From: JANNUT01 sp046331425
Lineage (GTDB): Bacteria; Acidobacteriota; Polarisedimenticolia; J045
Reading direction: 5' to 3'
NCBI GenBank assembly: GCA_046331425.1
Contig: JAXLQU010000010.1
Coordinates: 84,404-148,403 of the forward strand
DNA: 64,000 bases
The notes beneath the pieces are model-generated. The model was not told the DNA's origin. It saw only the letters and a program-made list of their open reading frames with translations, and made no database searches. Made by a program: the position numbers and the translations under genes. Position 1 is the first letter of the stretch. The number at the start of each line of letters is the position of its first letter. Shown piece after piece: positions 1 through 9,032 of the stretch.

Positions 1-823
1 CGCATTGCGTTCCCAACGGATACGGCCCGCCGACACTGGGGCAACTCGAGGGGCCGAGGGCGGACTGAACGCAGCAACGTTGTGCGAGCTCTGTCGGCGC
101 TGCGGCTGGTTGCGGAGTTGGTTGCTGCAAACCGGGAGACGCATTGGCGCCGAGCGCGCCGGAAGGCGCCACCGTGACGGTGTTACTCCAACCCAGTCGA
201 TTGCGGAGCACGTCGTACTCGACCCACCATCCGCCGGCAACGGGTCCGGGCTCCGCATCGAACGCCTTATAGAGCACCGCCGCGCCTGGATCGGGGTCGT
301 TGAACAGCACCATCGGATTGCGCCCGGAGCGGTAACCCACGATCAACACCGCGCGGTCGCCCAAGATGGTGGCGATCACCGGTTTGCCGGCATCGAGTCG
401 TGTGATGAGCGCCGGCAACTCCAGCGGTGTTGGTCGATCGATCGCGATGAGTTGAGTTGTTGGCAGGCCCAGTACCGCTCCAACTCGCGACGGGAACTGC
501 TCGACGGTCGACTCGATGTCGCTCGACGTGCCGGGCTTGATCGCGCATTGCAAGCACTCGCTCCGACACGCGGCGGCTTCCGCTTTCGGCATGAAGAGCG
601 AGGCAATCCCGCACTGATATGTCTCGTTCGAACCTGCCGGCGGCAAGCCATAGTGTCGAAGGACCATTTCGGAAACGGCGAGATACCCCCATTGATCGGC
701 GCGTTGGAATATCGGCGGTACATCGAGCTTGCGAATTTCCTCGGCCGCTTGAAGCGACGAGACCCACAGCACGAAGAATGGGGCTGCGACGATGGTTCGC
801 AGCCAAGAGCTCGACAGGTGCAT
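1..823 (-). CDS. Secreted papain/C39-fold protein, predicted inactive (partial, runs off window start)
   Basis: I translated this frame by hand: it is open for 274 codons from ATG at 823 to the window edge, so the C-terminus is missing. The start has an upstream GGAGGGG four to five bases away and opens a signal peptide (WLRTIVAAPFFVLWVSSLQA). The body has the layout of AvrRpt2/C39-like cysteine peptidases: a segment DQWGYLAVSEMVLRHYG where active members have a W-C-W-A-A motif, and a later RAVLIVGYRSGRNP..NDPDP block where active members start HAV. Cys is replaced by Gly and His by Arg, so hydrolysis is unlikely. A binding or scaffold role is inference. The gene lies 86 bp downstream of the radical SAM gene, with a TATACT -10-like box at 888-893 that could give it its own promoter. 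After about residue 200 the sequence turns Pro/Gln/Ala-rich. Confidence 0.72.
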   Translation of the reverse strand, partial: MHLSSSWLRTIVAAPFFVLWVSSLQAAEEIRKLDVPPIFQRADQWGYLAVSEMVLRHYGLPPAGSNETYQCGIASLFMPKAEAAACRSECLQCAIKPGTSSDIESTVEQFPSRVGAVLGLPTTQLIAIDRPTPLELPALITRLDAGKPVIATILGDRAVLIVGYRSGRNPMVLFNDPDPGAAVLYKAFDAEPGPVAGGWWVEYDVLRNRLGWSNTVTVAPSGALGANASPGLQQPTPQPAAAPTELAQRCCVQSALGPSSCPSVGGPYPLGTQC

Positions 824-909
824 AGCCCCTCCGTCCCGGCGGTTTGACTTGTAACCGGTGACAACCGTGGTTCACGGGAGGTTTTGGAGTATAGGCCTGC
901 GTGTCGGCG

Positions 910-2334
910 TCAGCCCGAAATCGGCTGATTTTCGGCCCTCATTGCTGCGTACATCTGGGCACGGGCTCCGAGCAGATTGACCTCACACATCGAGAGCATC
1001 GAGTCGCCCACCGGGAGCTTGAACACGCACGCCGCCAATCGCGCCTGTCCTGTCGCGGTACCGATTTCTTCGCGCCCCATGAAGTGATGAGACACGACGG
1101 TGAACCCGCTCACCTCGACCCGGCCCGTCAACAGCCCGAGTAGAAACCCTGTGGCCGTCTCCCCCGCATCGCGCAAGCGCGCACGCAGGAAACGCTGGCC
1201 TCGGCCTGCCACGAACGGGAGCGCCTGAGCCGCTGCACCGAGTTTGCGCGCCAGACCGACCAACGGGGGATCACCTCGATACCCCACCCCCATCAACCCC
1301 GTGGCATGCATCGCCTCGAGAAACGCGCGGTCCTCGTCGCGATCGGACCGCACCGTCTTGACGAATCGAGCCGGCCGGCCGGATCGCGCGATACACAGAA
1401 AACTCGCAACGCGATTGCAGTCGGGGTGGCCGACATGGATCGGTCCACCAGCGCCAACTTCGTCGGTGAACGGCGCAAGACCCTGCGCAACGCGCTGCCA
1501 GCACTCGTCAGGGGTGACGCCACGCAGCTCGTGCGAGGTACGCCCGACATCGGCCACCGGCTGAAGACTGAGCAGTTTGAAGACGTCGCGATTCAAGGCC
1601 GACCAGTACGCGACGTGCGCCAAGCCGTCGAGATTCTCGCGTGTCACCGTCATGGTGGTCGCCGCACGGATGGCACTTCCTGTATCACGCCGCACGCGAC
1701 GCAACATCGCGGCGAACTCGTCGCGAAGCGGCTCCAGTTCCTCCTCGCGGGTGGCGTTCTTGTAGCCGACGCGGCCACGCATCGTGGTGTCGATGTGGAT
1801 CGAGATTTCGGTAAGGCCGCCCTCCACACACAAACGCGCCAGCAGTTGGTCGCGGCGACGCAAACTGTCGCCATGCGTCATCAGCATCGGGATCAACTGC
1901 AACTCGTGGCAGCGACGCAGGACGGCAAGCAATTCCTCGATCGGTCGCAGCGTCACCTCGCCATCGGTGATCTGAACATTTCCTTTGGGACCGGTCCATT
2001 CGCGAATCCGTTCGAGTTGCTGCAACACGGCAGCGAGCGGCAGGGGCGGAATCTTGTTGGCCTCTTCTCCTAGATAGCAGCCGGTACAGGCAAAGTCGCA
2101 GCGCGGGTGCAGACCGATCGTTGCCGCGCAGCCGGTCATCTTGCGACCGAACGCCTGGTAGGGCGTGCGCCAGTTCGGATCGAGCGAATTCCAGTGACGT
2201 GTGAGCGCCGCTTCTCGCTCGGGTTCCAGCGGGCGCACGAAGCGGGCCGCAGCCTGCCGCAGTTGTTGCCACGTCGACTGTCGATGATCGAGCGGTCGTC
2301 CCGGCGATAACCAGTGACGATCGCCGGCACTCAC
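910..2334 (-). CDS. Radical SAM enzyme of unknown substrate
   Basis: 474 aa. Residues about 83-90 carry CDFACTGC, the CX3CX2C motif that holds the 4Fe-4S cluster of radical SAM enzymes. ITDGEVTL about 40 residues later replaces the usual GGE motif, and LMTHGDSL and EISIHIDTTMRGRVG follow as expected for the TIM-barrel core. The C-terminal third has scattered cysteines but no clear SPASM pattern. The ATG overlaps the stop of the DUF547 gene by ATGA, so the two are probably translationally coupled. It belongs to a minus-strand operon with an ABC transporter and a pseudo-protease. The substrate cannot be read from the sequence; peptide or lipid modification are both possible. Confidence 0.85.
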   Translation of the reverse strand: MSAGDRHWLSPGRPLDHRQSTWQQLRQAAARFVRPLEPEREAALTRHWNSLDPNWRTPYQAFGRKMTGCAATIGLHPRCDFACTGCYLGEEANKIPPLPLAAVLQQLERIREWTGPKGNVQITDGEVTLRPIEELLAVLRRCHELQLIPMLMTHGDSLRRRDQLLARLCVEGGLTEISIHIDTTMRGRVGYKNATREEELEPLRDEFAAMLRRVRRDTGSAIRAATTMTVTRENLDGLAHVAYWSALNRDVFKLLSLQPVADVGRTSHELRGVTPDECWQRVAQGLAPFTDEVGAGGPIHVGHPDCNRVASFLCIARSGRPARFVKTVRSDRDEDRAFLEAMHATGLMGVGYRGDPPLVGLARKLGAAAQALPFVAGRGQRFLRARLRDAGETATGFLLGLLTGRVEVSGFTVVSHHFMGREEIGTATGQARLAACVFKLPVGDSMLSMCEVNLLGARAQMYAAMRAENQPISG

Positions 2335-3086
2335 GGCTTCTGCCCGGTCTGTGCGTTCATCGACCAGTCGTAGTCGACATACTCGAACTCGCAGGAATCG
2401 GTCTTCAGACAGGCCGGCGCCGACGCCGGCGCAAATCGCGTGATGAACTTGCCGACCGAACCGGCACTGGCCTGAAAGTCACCGGCAAACCATTTGAAGA
2501 TCGAGCTGAGCTGGACGCCCCTCGGCCCTGCCCCGAGCGGATTGCGTAACGTGTCGGCCAGGAACTCTCTTCCCTTCTGGTCGAGCAGAGTGTCGAGTGT
2601 TGCGCCGGTGTAAGCCTGGCGCTCGAGCTTGGGACAGGAAGTTGAACCGCAAACCAGGGCGAAGTGCACGCGCGGGTCCTTGAATTTTCCGCGCAACACG
2701 TCGTCTTCCATTTTCTTGAGGCTGTAGTCGGTACCGCCGACGCGGTTCTTTCCGAATCCGAAGAAACCAATGCGGGAAAACACACTCTCCGCGGATGAAC
2801 CGCCAAGGATCCCTTTGAAGACGTAGGCGTTGTAGGCGTTGATGTAGAGCGCCATCTCCTCCGTCCGATCGAGTGAGGTCAGATCGGCAGCCGCTACGCG
2901 CTGAAGGTAGGACTCGAGCTTGGCGGCATCGTCGGACTTGAGCCGTTTGTAGGCGACACGGCCCTCGGCATCGACGTACTTCTTCAACAACTCGTCCCAG
3001 GCGGAGTGGTCAAAACTCGCCGCCTGCGCAGCCACACCGATGAGTGACGCCCCGATCAAAAGTGCTGCCCGCGTGCTCGTGTGCAT
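2331..3086 (-). CDS. DUF547 secreted protein
   Basis: 251 aa with a clear Sec signal peptide (hydrophobic residues 8-22, cleavage after AAQA or AQAA). The mature part matches the DUF547 family: an N-terminal WDELLKKYVDAEGRVAYKRL block, the conserved ALYINAYNAYVFK segment and the HFALVCGSTSCPKL block with two conserved cysteines. The family is widespread in bacteria and plants but has no agreed biochemical function. Start chosen at ATG 3086 because GGAGG lies four bases upstream. It is separated by 52 bp from the ABC permease upstream and overlaps the radical SAM gene downstream, suggesting a common periplasmic or membrane process. Confidence 0.88.
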   Translation of the reverse strand: MHTSTRAALLIGASLIGVAAQAASFDHSAWDELLKKYVDAEGRVAYKRLKSDDAAKLESYLQRVAAADLTSLDRTEEMALYINAYNAYVFKGILGGSSAESVFSRIGFFGFGKNRVGGTDYSLKKMEDDVLRGKFKDPRVHFALVCGSTSCPKLERQAYTGATLDTLLDQKGREFLADTLRNPLGAGPRGVQLSSIFKWFAGDFQASAGSVGKFITRFAPASAPACLKTDSCEFEYVDYDWSMNAQTGQKP

Positions 3087-3138
3087 CGTGCCTCCGGGAC
3101 GAGTTTACGAGCCAGCCCCTGCGATTGGATTGTCGATT

Positions 3139-4986
3139 TCAAGCCAGAATCTCGAGCGACGGGTCGATTCGATCCCACAGCCTTCCGCCCAGACGAATCA
3201 CGAGAAACGCGGCGCCCACCGGAGGTGCCGCGGCCAGCAGCCCGAGTAGCGGAAACTCCCAAGCCACAAAGGGTAGATCGAGCCAATGCTGCGTACCCAG
3301 GACCGCGACAACCAGCACTGCCGAGGGGAGCAGCGTCACCAACAGCGCAACCATCAACCCGGCACCGAGCAATATCCGTTGCCCGATCGCCGCTAGTCCG
3401 CGAGCCGTCGTATCGGAAGCGCCGAGCCACCCCGGCCACGCCAGCACAGAGATCGTGTTGAGCGACGCCGACATCAAACAGATCGCCGCCAAGAGCGGCA
3501 GCACTCCAACGGCCGCAAGCCAAGCGACCATCGCCGCCGGCACCCCGAAGCCGGCGCTCCAGGAGTCGAGAATCTCGGGATCCGGGATGCGCGTTCCGAG
3601 CCACAGCGACAAACGCAGGCAGACATCCGCCGAAAGCAGACAGGCCAGGCTGATCACGCCCACCAACCAGGAAGTCACGGCAATACCGACAGAGTACGCG
3701 GCGACCAGTCGCGCGCCCGAGATCGGCCAGGTTCGCAGCAGATCGCACCGCTGAAGATCGGCGCGCAGGTCGGAGGCTCGAACGAAACCGGCACCCAGGC
3801 AAGCCATCGTGCTGCCTGCGATACCGACGGCGAGCAACACGATCATCAACCACTGCGGCGAGCCCCCCCAACCGCCGGCCGCTGCAATCACAGCGAGAAT
3901 TGCGAAGGCGACGATCAAGGCGCGCGCTACGCCGCTGCGAAAGGTCAGCGACAAACTCTTCCACACGATCGCGACTTCCGGCCATCCGGTGGGGGCCAAG
4001 CGAAACGGTTGTCGGCGACGACGGCGCGGGTTCATCTTGATCAGCACTGCGCTGAGTGCACCAGCGGGCGTGTTGACGCGCTCTCCCGCGAGAATCGGTT
4101 CCTCGAATGGTGCGTCGCTTCGCACCAGCCATTCGTAATGAACGACGACCAACACCAGGGCTGGCCAGAGGTGGCGCCACAGGTCCCAGGCACTCAGCGG
4201 CTGCAACGGAGCCAAGGTCCAGTGCATGGGTGCCAACCAAACGACGAGCGATGTATCCGCTCGCCAGTCGCCGAGCGGTTCGGCAACCGACGAGATCCAG
4301 TGCGCGAACCCTGCGGAGATCGGCGTCGAGAATGCAATGCTTCGAACCGCGTCGATCCGGCTCGCCAGCAGCGCCAGCGCCACGATCCAGAACAGTCCCA
4401 GCACAAGATACAAGGCCAGGTAACGACGTCGTGCGCGTAACCGTGAGAGTGTGTCGGTCTGAAGTTTCCACAGGTTGGCAGCCTTCATGTGCCAGTCGAT
4501 CAGCGTCAAGGCGACCCAGTACCCCGGCACGGTGATCAAGCGCGCGAGGAGCGGCCCCGGTTTGAACACGATCGGCAAGATGACCGCTGACAACAGGAGC
4601 GGGACCTGCCCTTTGAGGAGTGCGTACCCAATCACCGATCGGCGCGAGATCGGCGCGCTCAGCAAGACGTGTACTTCGGTGTCGTTGAGCGGCAGCAGAG
4701 ACTTGCCTCGGGGCAACAACCACGCGAGGGAAAGAAACAGTGCGAGGGCCAGCGCACCGAGCAACATCAGGCCCGAGATCAAGCTGTCGCTGGCGCCGAT
4801 CAGATCGACGAGGGTCCGATCGCGCGGAGCCCAGTCACGCCGGTACAACGTGAAAAGACACCAGACCAGGTAGAGCATGCCGATCAATGCACCCACCAAA
4901 TACTTGGGTTGGCGCGCCAGGCGCAGCGCTCGACGCAAACGGCCCACGAGACTCTGCACGATGAGTAGGGAAAGCGAGCGGTTCAC
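3139..4986 (-). CDS. ABC-2-type transporter permease, large
   Basis: 615 aa with many hydrophobic segments (for example YLVGALIGMLYLVWCLF near residue 30, LMLLGALALALFLSLAWLL near 75, and repeated helices through residues 370-600). This fits an integral ABC permease that carries both halves in one chain. A soluble loop with DAPFEEPILAGERVN lies near residue 290 and an Arg-rich patch (RRRRRQPFR) near 325. ATG 4986 overlaps the stop of the ATPase gene by ATGA, so it is the cognate membrane subunit. Substrate unknown. Confidence 0.85.
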   Translation of the reverse strand: MNRSLSLLIVQSLVGRLRRALRLARQPKYLVGALIGMLYLVWCLFTLYRRDWAPRDRTLVDLIGASDSLISGLMLLGALALALFLSLAWLLPRGKSLLPLNDTEVHVLLSAPISRRSVIGYALLKGQVPLLLSAVILPIVFKPGPLLARLITVPGYWVALTLIDWHMKAANLWKLQTDTLSRLRARRRYLALYLVLGLFWIVALALLASRIDAVRSIAFSTPISAGFAHWISSVAEPLGDWRADTSLVVWLAPMHWTLAPLQPLSAWDLWRHLWPALVLVVVHYEWLVRSDAPFEEPILAGERVNTPAGALSAVLIKMNPRRRRRQPFRLAPTGWPEVAIVWKSLSLTFRSGVARALIVAFAILAVIAAAGGWGGSPQWLMIVLLAVGIAGSTMACLGAGFVRASDLRADLQRCDLLRTWPISGARLVAAYSVGIAVTSWLVGVISLACLLSADVCLRLSLWLGTRIPDPEILDSWSAGFGVPAAMVAWLAAVGVLPLLAAICLMSASLNTISVLAWPGWLGASDTTARGLAAIGQRILLGAGLMVALLVTLLPSAVLVVAVLGTQHWLDLPFVAWEFPLLGLLAAAPPVGAAFLVIRLGGRLWDRIDPSLEILA

Positions 4987-5717
4987 GGCGACTGGGTCCC
5001 CTCCGTGGCCCGCATGAAGATCTCTTCCAAATCGGCATCGTGCGACAGACCGGGAAGCGCGGCACGAATCTCGGGGAGTGTTCCACAGGCGATCGCGCAG
5101 CCGCTTTTGAGGATCAGCACGCGCGTGCAGATCTCCTCGACCAGCGACAACAGGTGTGAGCTGATCAAGACCGCAGCGCCCGCCGCGGCGGTACGGAGGA
5201 TGGTTTCCTTCATGCGGCGCATCGCTGCCGGATCGAGACCGGTGAGCGGCTCATCCAGGACCAGTGCAGAGGGTCGATGCATCAATGCCAGCGTCACCAT
5301 CAACTTCTGCTTCATGCCGCGCGAGAGCTCGGCTGGGAATGCGTCGAGTCTGTCCTCCAACTGGAATTCCCGAAGCAGGGTGGAGCCGCGTTCGGCGGCA
5401 TCGGTCACGCCGTAGAGCCGAGCCTGAAACATCAGATGGTCGCGAACCGTGAGGTGCTCGAACAGCTTGGGTTCGTCGGGAATGAACGCCAACGCGCGCC
5501 TGGCCCTGATCGGGGCTTGGATCAGGTCATGGCCGGCGATCTCGATCTGGCCGCTTCCGGCTGGAATCACCCCGCACAAACAGCGCAGCGTGGTGGTCTT
5601 TCCTGCCCCATTGGGACCAACTAGGCCCAGAATCTCTCCGGCCGCGACCGAAAACGACAACCCGTCGACCGCCGCGCGGCTTCCGTAGCTTTTGGTCAGG
5701 GCTTCGATACGAATCAT
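4983..5717 (-). CDS. ABC transporter ATP-binding protein
   Basis: 244 aa, a complete nucleotide-binding domain: Walker A GPNGAGKTTTL near residue 35, signature LSRGMKQKLM near 135 (an LSxGxxQ variant), Walker B ALVLDEPLTGLDP near 155 and switch His in ISSHLL near 190. This layout is typical of ABC-2 exporters (CcmA-like). It is the first gene of a minus-strand operon with the permease, DUF547 and radical SAM genes. No Shine-Dalgarno is visible, but a TACAAT box ends 12 bases before the ATG, so the transcript may have almost no leader. Confidence 0.92.
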   Translation of the reverse strand: MIRIEALTKSYGSRAAVDGLSFSVAAGEILGLVGPNGAGKTTTLRCLCGVIPAGSGQIEIAGHDLIQAPIRARRALAFIPDEPKLFEHLTVRDHLMFQARLYGVTDAAERGSTLLREFQLEDRLDAFPAELSRGMKQKLMVTLALMHRPSALVLDEPLTGLDPAAMRRMKETILRTAAAGAAVLISSHLLSLVEEICTRVLILKSGCAIACGTLPEIRAALPGLSHDADLEEIFMRATEGTQSP

Positions 5718-5729
5718 TGAAGGAGCGGG

Positions 5730-5735
5730 ATTGTA
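5730..5735 (-). promoter_or_regulatory. -10 box (TACAAT) of the ABC/DUF547/radical SAM operon
   Basis: TACAAT on the minus strand lies 12 bases before ATG 5717. The expected start of transcription would leave only about 5-6 bases of leader, in agreement with the missing ribosome binding site. No good -35 is seen at 16-18 bp. Confidence 0.4.
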
Positions 5736-5823
5736 TTCGCGACCGATGTTCGAAACCTACCGAAGACGGCATTTCAGAGGGTCAGCGGATCGGATGTAAT
5801 CCCGGACTTGGAGGCCCGTTCCT

Positions 5824-6405
5824 ATGGCTGAAGACAACCGCAAGGAGGGTCTCGTGCCCGCCGCCACGCGAACACAACCGGTGCCCAGCGGTCCGGTCGA
5901 TCTCGAAAGCCTCTACCGCGAGCACCACGCTCTGGTGCTGGCCTGCGCCTACCGGGTCACCGGCGATTCAGCAGAAGCGGAAGACGTACTGCAAACAGTT
6001 TTCATGCGGCTGCTCAACCGCCAGGAATCCCCGGATCTCTCACCCTCTCCGGGCGCGTACCTGAAACGATCGGCAATCAACGCAGCCATCGATGTGGTGC
6101 GCCGGCGGCGTGATTCCAAGCGCGTTTCGATGGAAACGGTTGAACCGTTCCTGGCCGAGGGCCCCTCGACCAGCCCGGAGCAGCGTCAACGCGAAGCCGA
6201 GTTGAAGAGTTGGCTGCGGGGCGCGCTGGGACGGCTGAGTCCTTCGGCTGCCGAAGTCTTCACGCTGCATTTCATCGAAGGTATGGATCACCAAGCCATT
6301 GCAACTGCGTTGGACATGACGACCAACGCCGTCGCCGTTTTGCTCCATCGCGCTCGGAAGCAGCTGCGCGCAGACCTCGAGGGAGCAAAGGGAGACTCGC
6401 TATGA
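5824..6405 (+). CDS. ECF-type RNA polymerase sigma factor
   Basis: 193 aa. Region 2 is at about residues 26-65 (ESLYREHHALVLACAYRVTGDS, then EAEDVLQTVFMRLL). Region 4 is at about 135-185 (LSPSAAEVFTLHFIEGMDH, then a helix-turn-helix ending NAVAVLLHRARKQLR). Together these are the minimal architecture of an extracytoplasmic-function sigma-70 factor. A GGAGG lies nine bases before the ATG. Its stop overlaps the anti-sigma gene by ATGA, the usual arrangement for co-production of a sigma factor with its inhibitor. It heads a six-gene operon with two ABC transporters, which it probably controls (inference). Confidence 0.9.
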   Translation: MAEDNRKEGLVPAATRTQPVPSGPVDLESLYREHHALVLACAYRVTGDSAEAEDVLQTVFMRLLNRQESPDLSPSPGAYLKRSAINAAIDVVRRRRDSKRVSMETVEPFLAEGPSTSPEQRQREAELKSWLRGALGRLSPSAAEVFTLHFIEGMDHQAIATALDMTTNAVAVLLHRARKQLRADLEGAKGDSL

Positions 6406-9032
6406 ATATCAACGACAAAGACTTCGACGCGCTGCTCGACCGCGCTGCCCAGGCTGCCCGACAGGATTCGATCAGCCCCGCCGATGAATCGGCGGCACGC
6501 GATCGGGTGTGGGCCAAGCTGCAGGCAGCCAGTGCTCAACAACGACCGGCTGCACCGATGATCGAGGGGTGCGAGGCGTTCCAAGCGCTGATGCCGGCGG
6601 CGCTCGCCGGATCGCTGCGCGCTGGCGAGAAGGTTCTGTTCGACGATCATCTGTCGGGGTGCGCAGCCTGTCGCCGCGCGTACTCGCGAGCCAAGATCGG
6701 CCTCACAGTGGTCGATGGCGGCGAGAAGCCCGCGCGTACGACCTCGGCCACTGGATGGCGTTCGCTCGCAGCAGCCGCGGCGATCGTGGTGCTTGTCGGT
6801 GTGGGTGCTTGGGTCGGGCGCGATCTGCTCAAGAGTTCTCCTGACCGCGCGTTCGTCACCGAAGCGCCGGGCGGGATGATTCGACTCGGCTCCGATATTC
6901 GGCCGGTGAGTCAGGGCTCGTCGCTGAGTTACGGTCAAACGATTCGCACGCCGAAGGACCATGGCGCATTGCTGACGTTGCAAGATGGTTCCCGGATCGA
7001 ACTGCGCGAGCGGACCGAACTCGCGCTCGGCACGCGCGGCCATGACACCGACATCCGGTTGACCCGCGGCAACATCATCGTGGAAGCAAGCAAGCAGGGC
7101 TCCGGACATCTGTGGGTCACAACCGATGACGCGCGTGTTGCGGTTGTCGGAACCGTGTTTACCGTCACGCACGGACTCGGCGGCTCACGCGTCAGCGTGC
7201 TGGAAGGACGTGTCGAGGTCGACGAGCACAGCACCGAACACGTGTTGCTGCCGGGTGATCAAGTCAGCACGGCCGTCGGCGCCGATCGCGTCCCGCTGCG
7301 CGACGAGATCGAATGGAGCGCGCATCGCGCCACGCACGAGGCGCTTCTGGCCGAGCTACAGCAGTTGGCCAAGGAGATCGATGCGATTCCGGCAAAGTCG
7401 GCCCGCACCTCGACTCGATTGCTGGACCTGATGCCGGCCAACCTGGCGTTCTTCGGTTCGGTCCCGAACATCACCGACACTGTCGGTGAAGCGCATCGGC
7501 TGTTCCTCTCTCACCTCGCCTCGAGTCCGGCGCTGGCGCAGTGGTGGCAGCAACATGATGGCGGTCAGGTCGGGGCAGAGCTCGACGCATCGATTGCGCG
7601 CGTGCGCGCCTTCGGCGATCGGATCGGCGATGAAATCGCGATCGGCGCGATGCTCAAGCCGGATGGCTCGTTCGACACGTTGCTGGTTCTGACCACGCTG
7701 AAACAGCCGCAAGAATTCCCCGCGTTCCTGAGCCAACAGTTGAGCGAAATCGAAGCCAAGCTCGAGCAACAGGGGGCGGCGGTCGCCGATGGACTCCCGG
7801 TGCGCTTGGTAGCGAACGCCGACATGCTCGCAAGCCTGACGTCCGCCTCACACGGCGATGCACTCTACCTGTTCCAGCAAGACGATCTGTTGGTCGCCTC
7901 GCCATCGCCGGCGGCGCTGCTTGCGTTCACGACTCGAAGCCAAGAGTCGACAGCCGCCGTCTCGCCGCTGCGTTCGGCACTCGTCGAGCGCTATCGGCGC
8001 GGCGTGAGTTGGATCGGCGGTGCCGACCTGGCCCAGTTGCTGAGCCGCGTGCGTCAGCATGAAGACACCGAATCGCTTCAGAACAGCGGCGTCTTGGATG
8101 CAAGTCACCTGATTGTCGAGAGCCGTGGCAAGGAGTTCGAGGCCACGCTCGCCTTCTCTGGGCCTCGTCACCACATCGCTGCCTGGCTGGCGGAGCCGGC
8201 CGCCATGGGTGCCATCGACTTCGTATCACCCAACGCTTACTTCGCGACCACTGCGGTCTTCAAAGACCCGGCGTCGATGCTGGCCGATCTCGACAGCGTC
8301 GCGCACGATCAGGCGGCCGGTGCGACCAGGTTCTTCGCGGAGTTCCAGCGGGCCGCCGGCGTCGATCTACGACAGGAGCTTTTCGCAGCGCTGGGCGGCG
8401 AGATGGCCTTCGCGATCGACGGCCCCGTCGTTCCGGTACCCGCCTGGAAGTTGGTGTTGGAAACCTACGATTCAGAAGCGTTGCAGCACGCCATCGAGGC
8501 CTTGGTCACGAACGCCAATCAGCAACTGCAACAAAGCGACCGGCCGTTACGCATCGCGCTTTCGTCGCAGGTTTCGGGTGGTCGAACGATCTACTCGCTT
8601 GCAACCGCCGATGGGAGTTTCGGGATCAGCTACACATTCGTGGATGGCTACTGGGTGATTGCATCGCAACTGCCAGTGTTGCAACGAGCGATCGATGACC
8701 GCGCATCGGGTCTGGTACTGGTCCGCTCGGGGCAGTTCGAATCGCTGTGGCCGACGAACGCACGCCGAGACGTCTCCGCGTTCGTCTACTCAAACCTGGG
8801 CTCGCTGATGCAGACGATGCAGAGCGCCGGATCGGCCGCCGGCTTGAGCGCCGATGCCAAACAGACTCTGAAAACCCTGGCCGGCCAGGGTGTTCCCTCG
8901 CTCCAATGGGCCACGGGCGAGTCACAAAGTATTACGATGGGCGGCACCGGACCGAGCCTGGCAGGGTCGATGCTCTCCAGCTTTCTCGGCGCGAATGCCG
9001 TCACTGCGGTAACCGAACCCGAGGTTGAGTGA
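6402..9032 (+). CDS. Anti-sigma factor/FecR-domain membrane protein with long C-terminal region
   Basis: 876 aa from ATG 6402, chosen because it gives an ATGA overlap with the sigma gene; a longer reading from 6210 only runs through the sigma coding region. An H-x3-C-x2-C zinc-finger-like anti-sigma motif (DDHLSGCAACRRAY) sits at about residues 80-95. One transmembrane helix follows at about 119-142 (SLAAAAAIVVLVGVGAWVG), and a FecR-type domain at about 185-280 contains RLTRGNIIVEA and VVGTVFTVT. The remaining 590 or so residues, presumably outside the membrane, resemble no domain I recognise with confidence. They are alpha/beta, repetitive in feel, and mention of DUF3352-like proteins would be a guess. 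It probably holds the sigma factor at the membrane and senses an envelope signal. Confidence 0.82.
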   Translation: MNINDKDFDALLDRAAQAARQDSISPADESAARDRVWAKLQAASAQQRPAAPMIEGCEAFQALMPAALAGSLRAGEKVLFDDHLSGCAACRRAYSRAKIGLTVVDGGEKPARTTSATGWRSLAAAAAIVVLVGVGAWVGRDLLKSSPDRAFVTEAPGGMIRLGSDIRPVSQGSSLSYGQTIRTPKDHGALLTLQDGSRIELRERTELALGTRGHDTDIRLTRGNIIVEASKQGSGHLWVTTDDARVAVVGTVFTVTHGLGGSRVSVLEGRVEVDEHSTEHVLLPGDQVSTAVGADRVPLRDEIEWSAHRATHEALLAELQQLAKEIDAIPAKSARTSTRLLDLMPANLAFFGSVPNITDTVGEAHRLFLSHLASSPALAQWWQQHDGGQVGAELDASIARVRAFGDRIGDEIAIGAMLKPDGSFDTLLVLTTLKQPQEFPAFLSQQLSEIEAKLEQQGAAVADGLPVRLVANADMLASLTSASHGDALYLFQQDDLLVASPSPAALLAFTTRSQESTAAVSPLRSALVERYRRGVSWIGGADLAQLLSRVRQHEDTESLQNSGVLDASHLIVESRGKEFEATLAFSGPRHHIAAWLAEPAAMGAIDFVSPNAYFATTAVFKDPASMLADLDSVAHDQAAGATRFFAEFQRAAGVDLRQELFAALGGEMAFAIDGPVVPVPAWKLVLETYDSEALQHAIEALVTNANQQLQQSDRPLRIALSSQVSGGRTIYSLATADGSFGISYTFVDGYWVIASQLPVLQRAIDDRASGLVLVRSGQFESLWPTNARRDVSAFVYSNLGSLMQTMQSAGSAAGLSADAKQTLKTLAGQGVPSLQWATGESQSITMGGTGPSLAGSMLSSFLGANAVTAVTEPEVE

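Noticed and set aside
5..847. Long plus-strand reading frame opposite the partial secreted protein
   Set aside because: Composition is Arg/His-rich and unlike protein. The minus-strand frame has a signal peptide, a ribosome site and family motifs.
3056..4723. 555-residue frame overlapping the ABC permease on the same strand
   Set aside because: It is an Arg-rich shadow of the permease gene in another frame, with no hydrophobic helices and no start signal.
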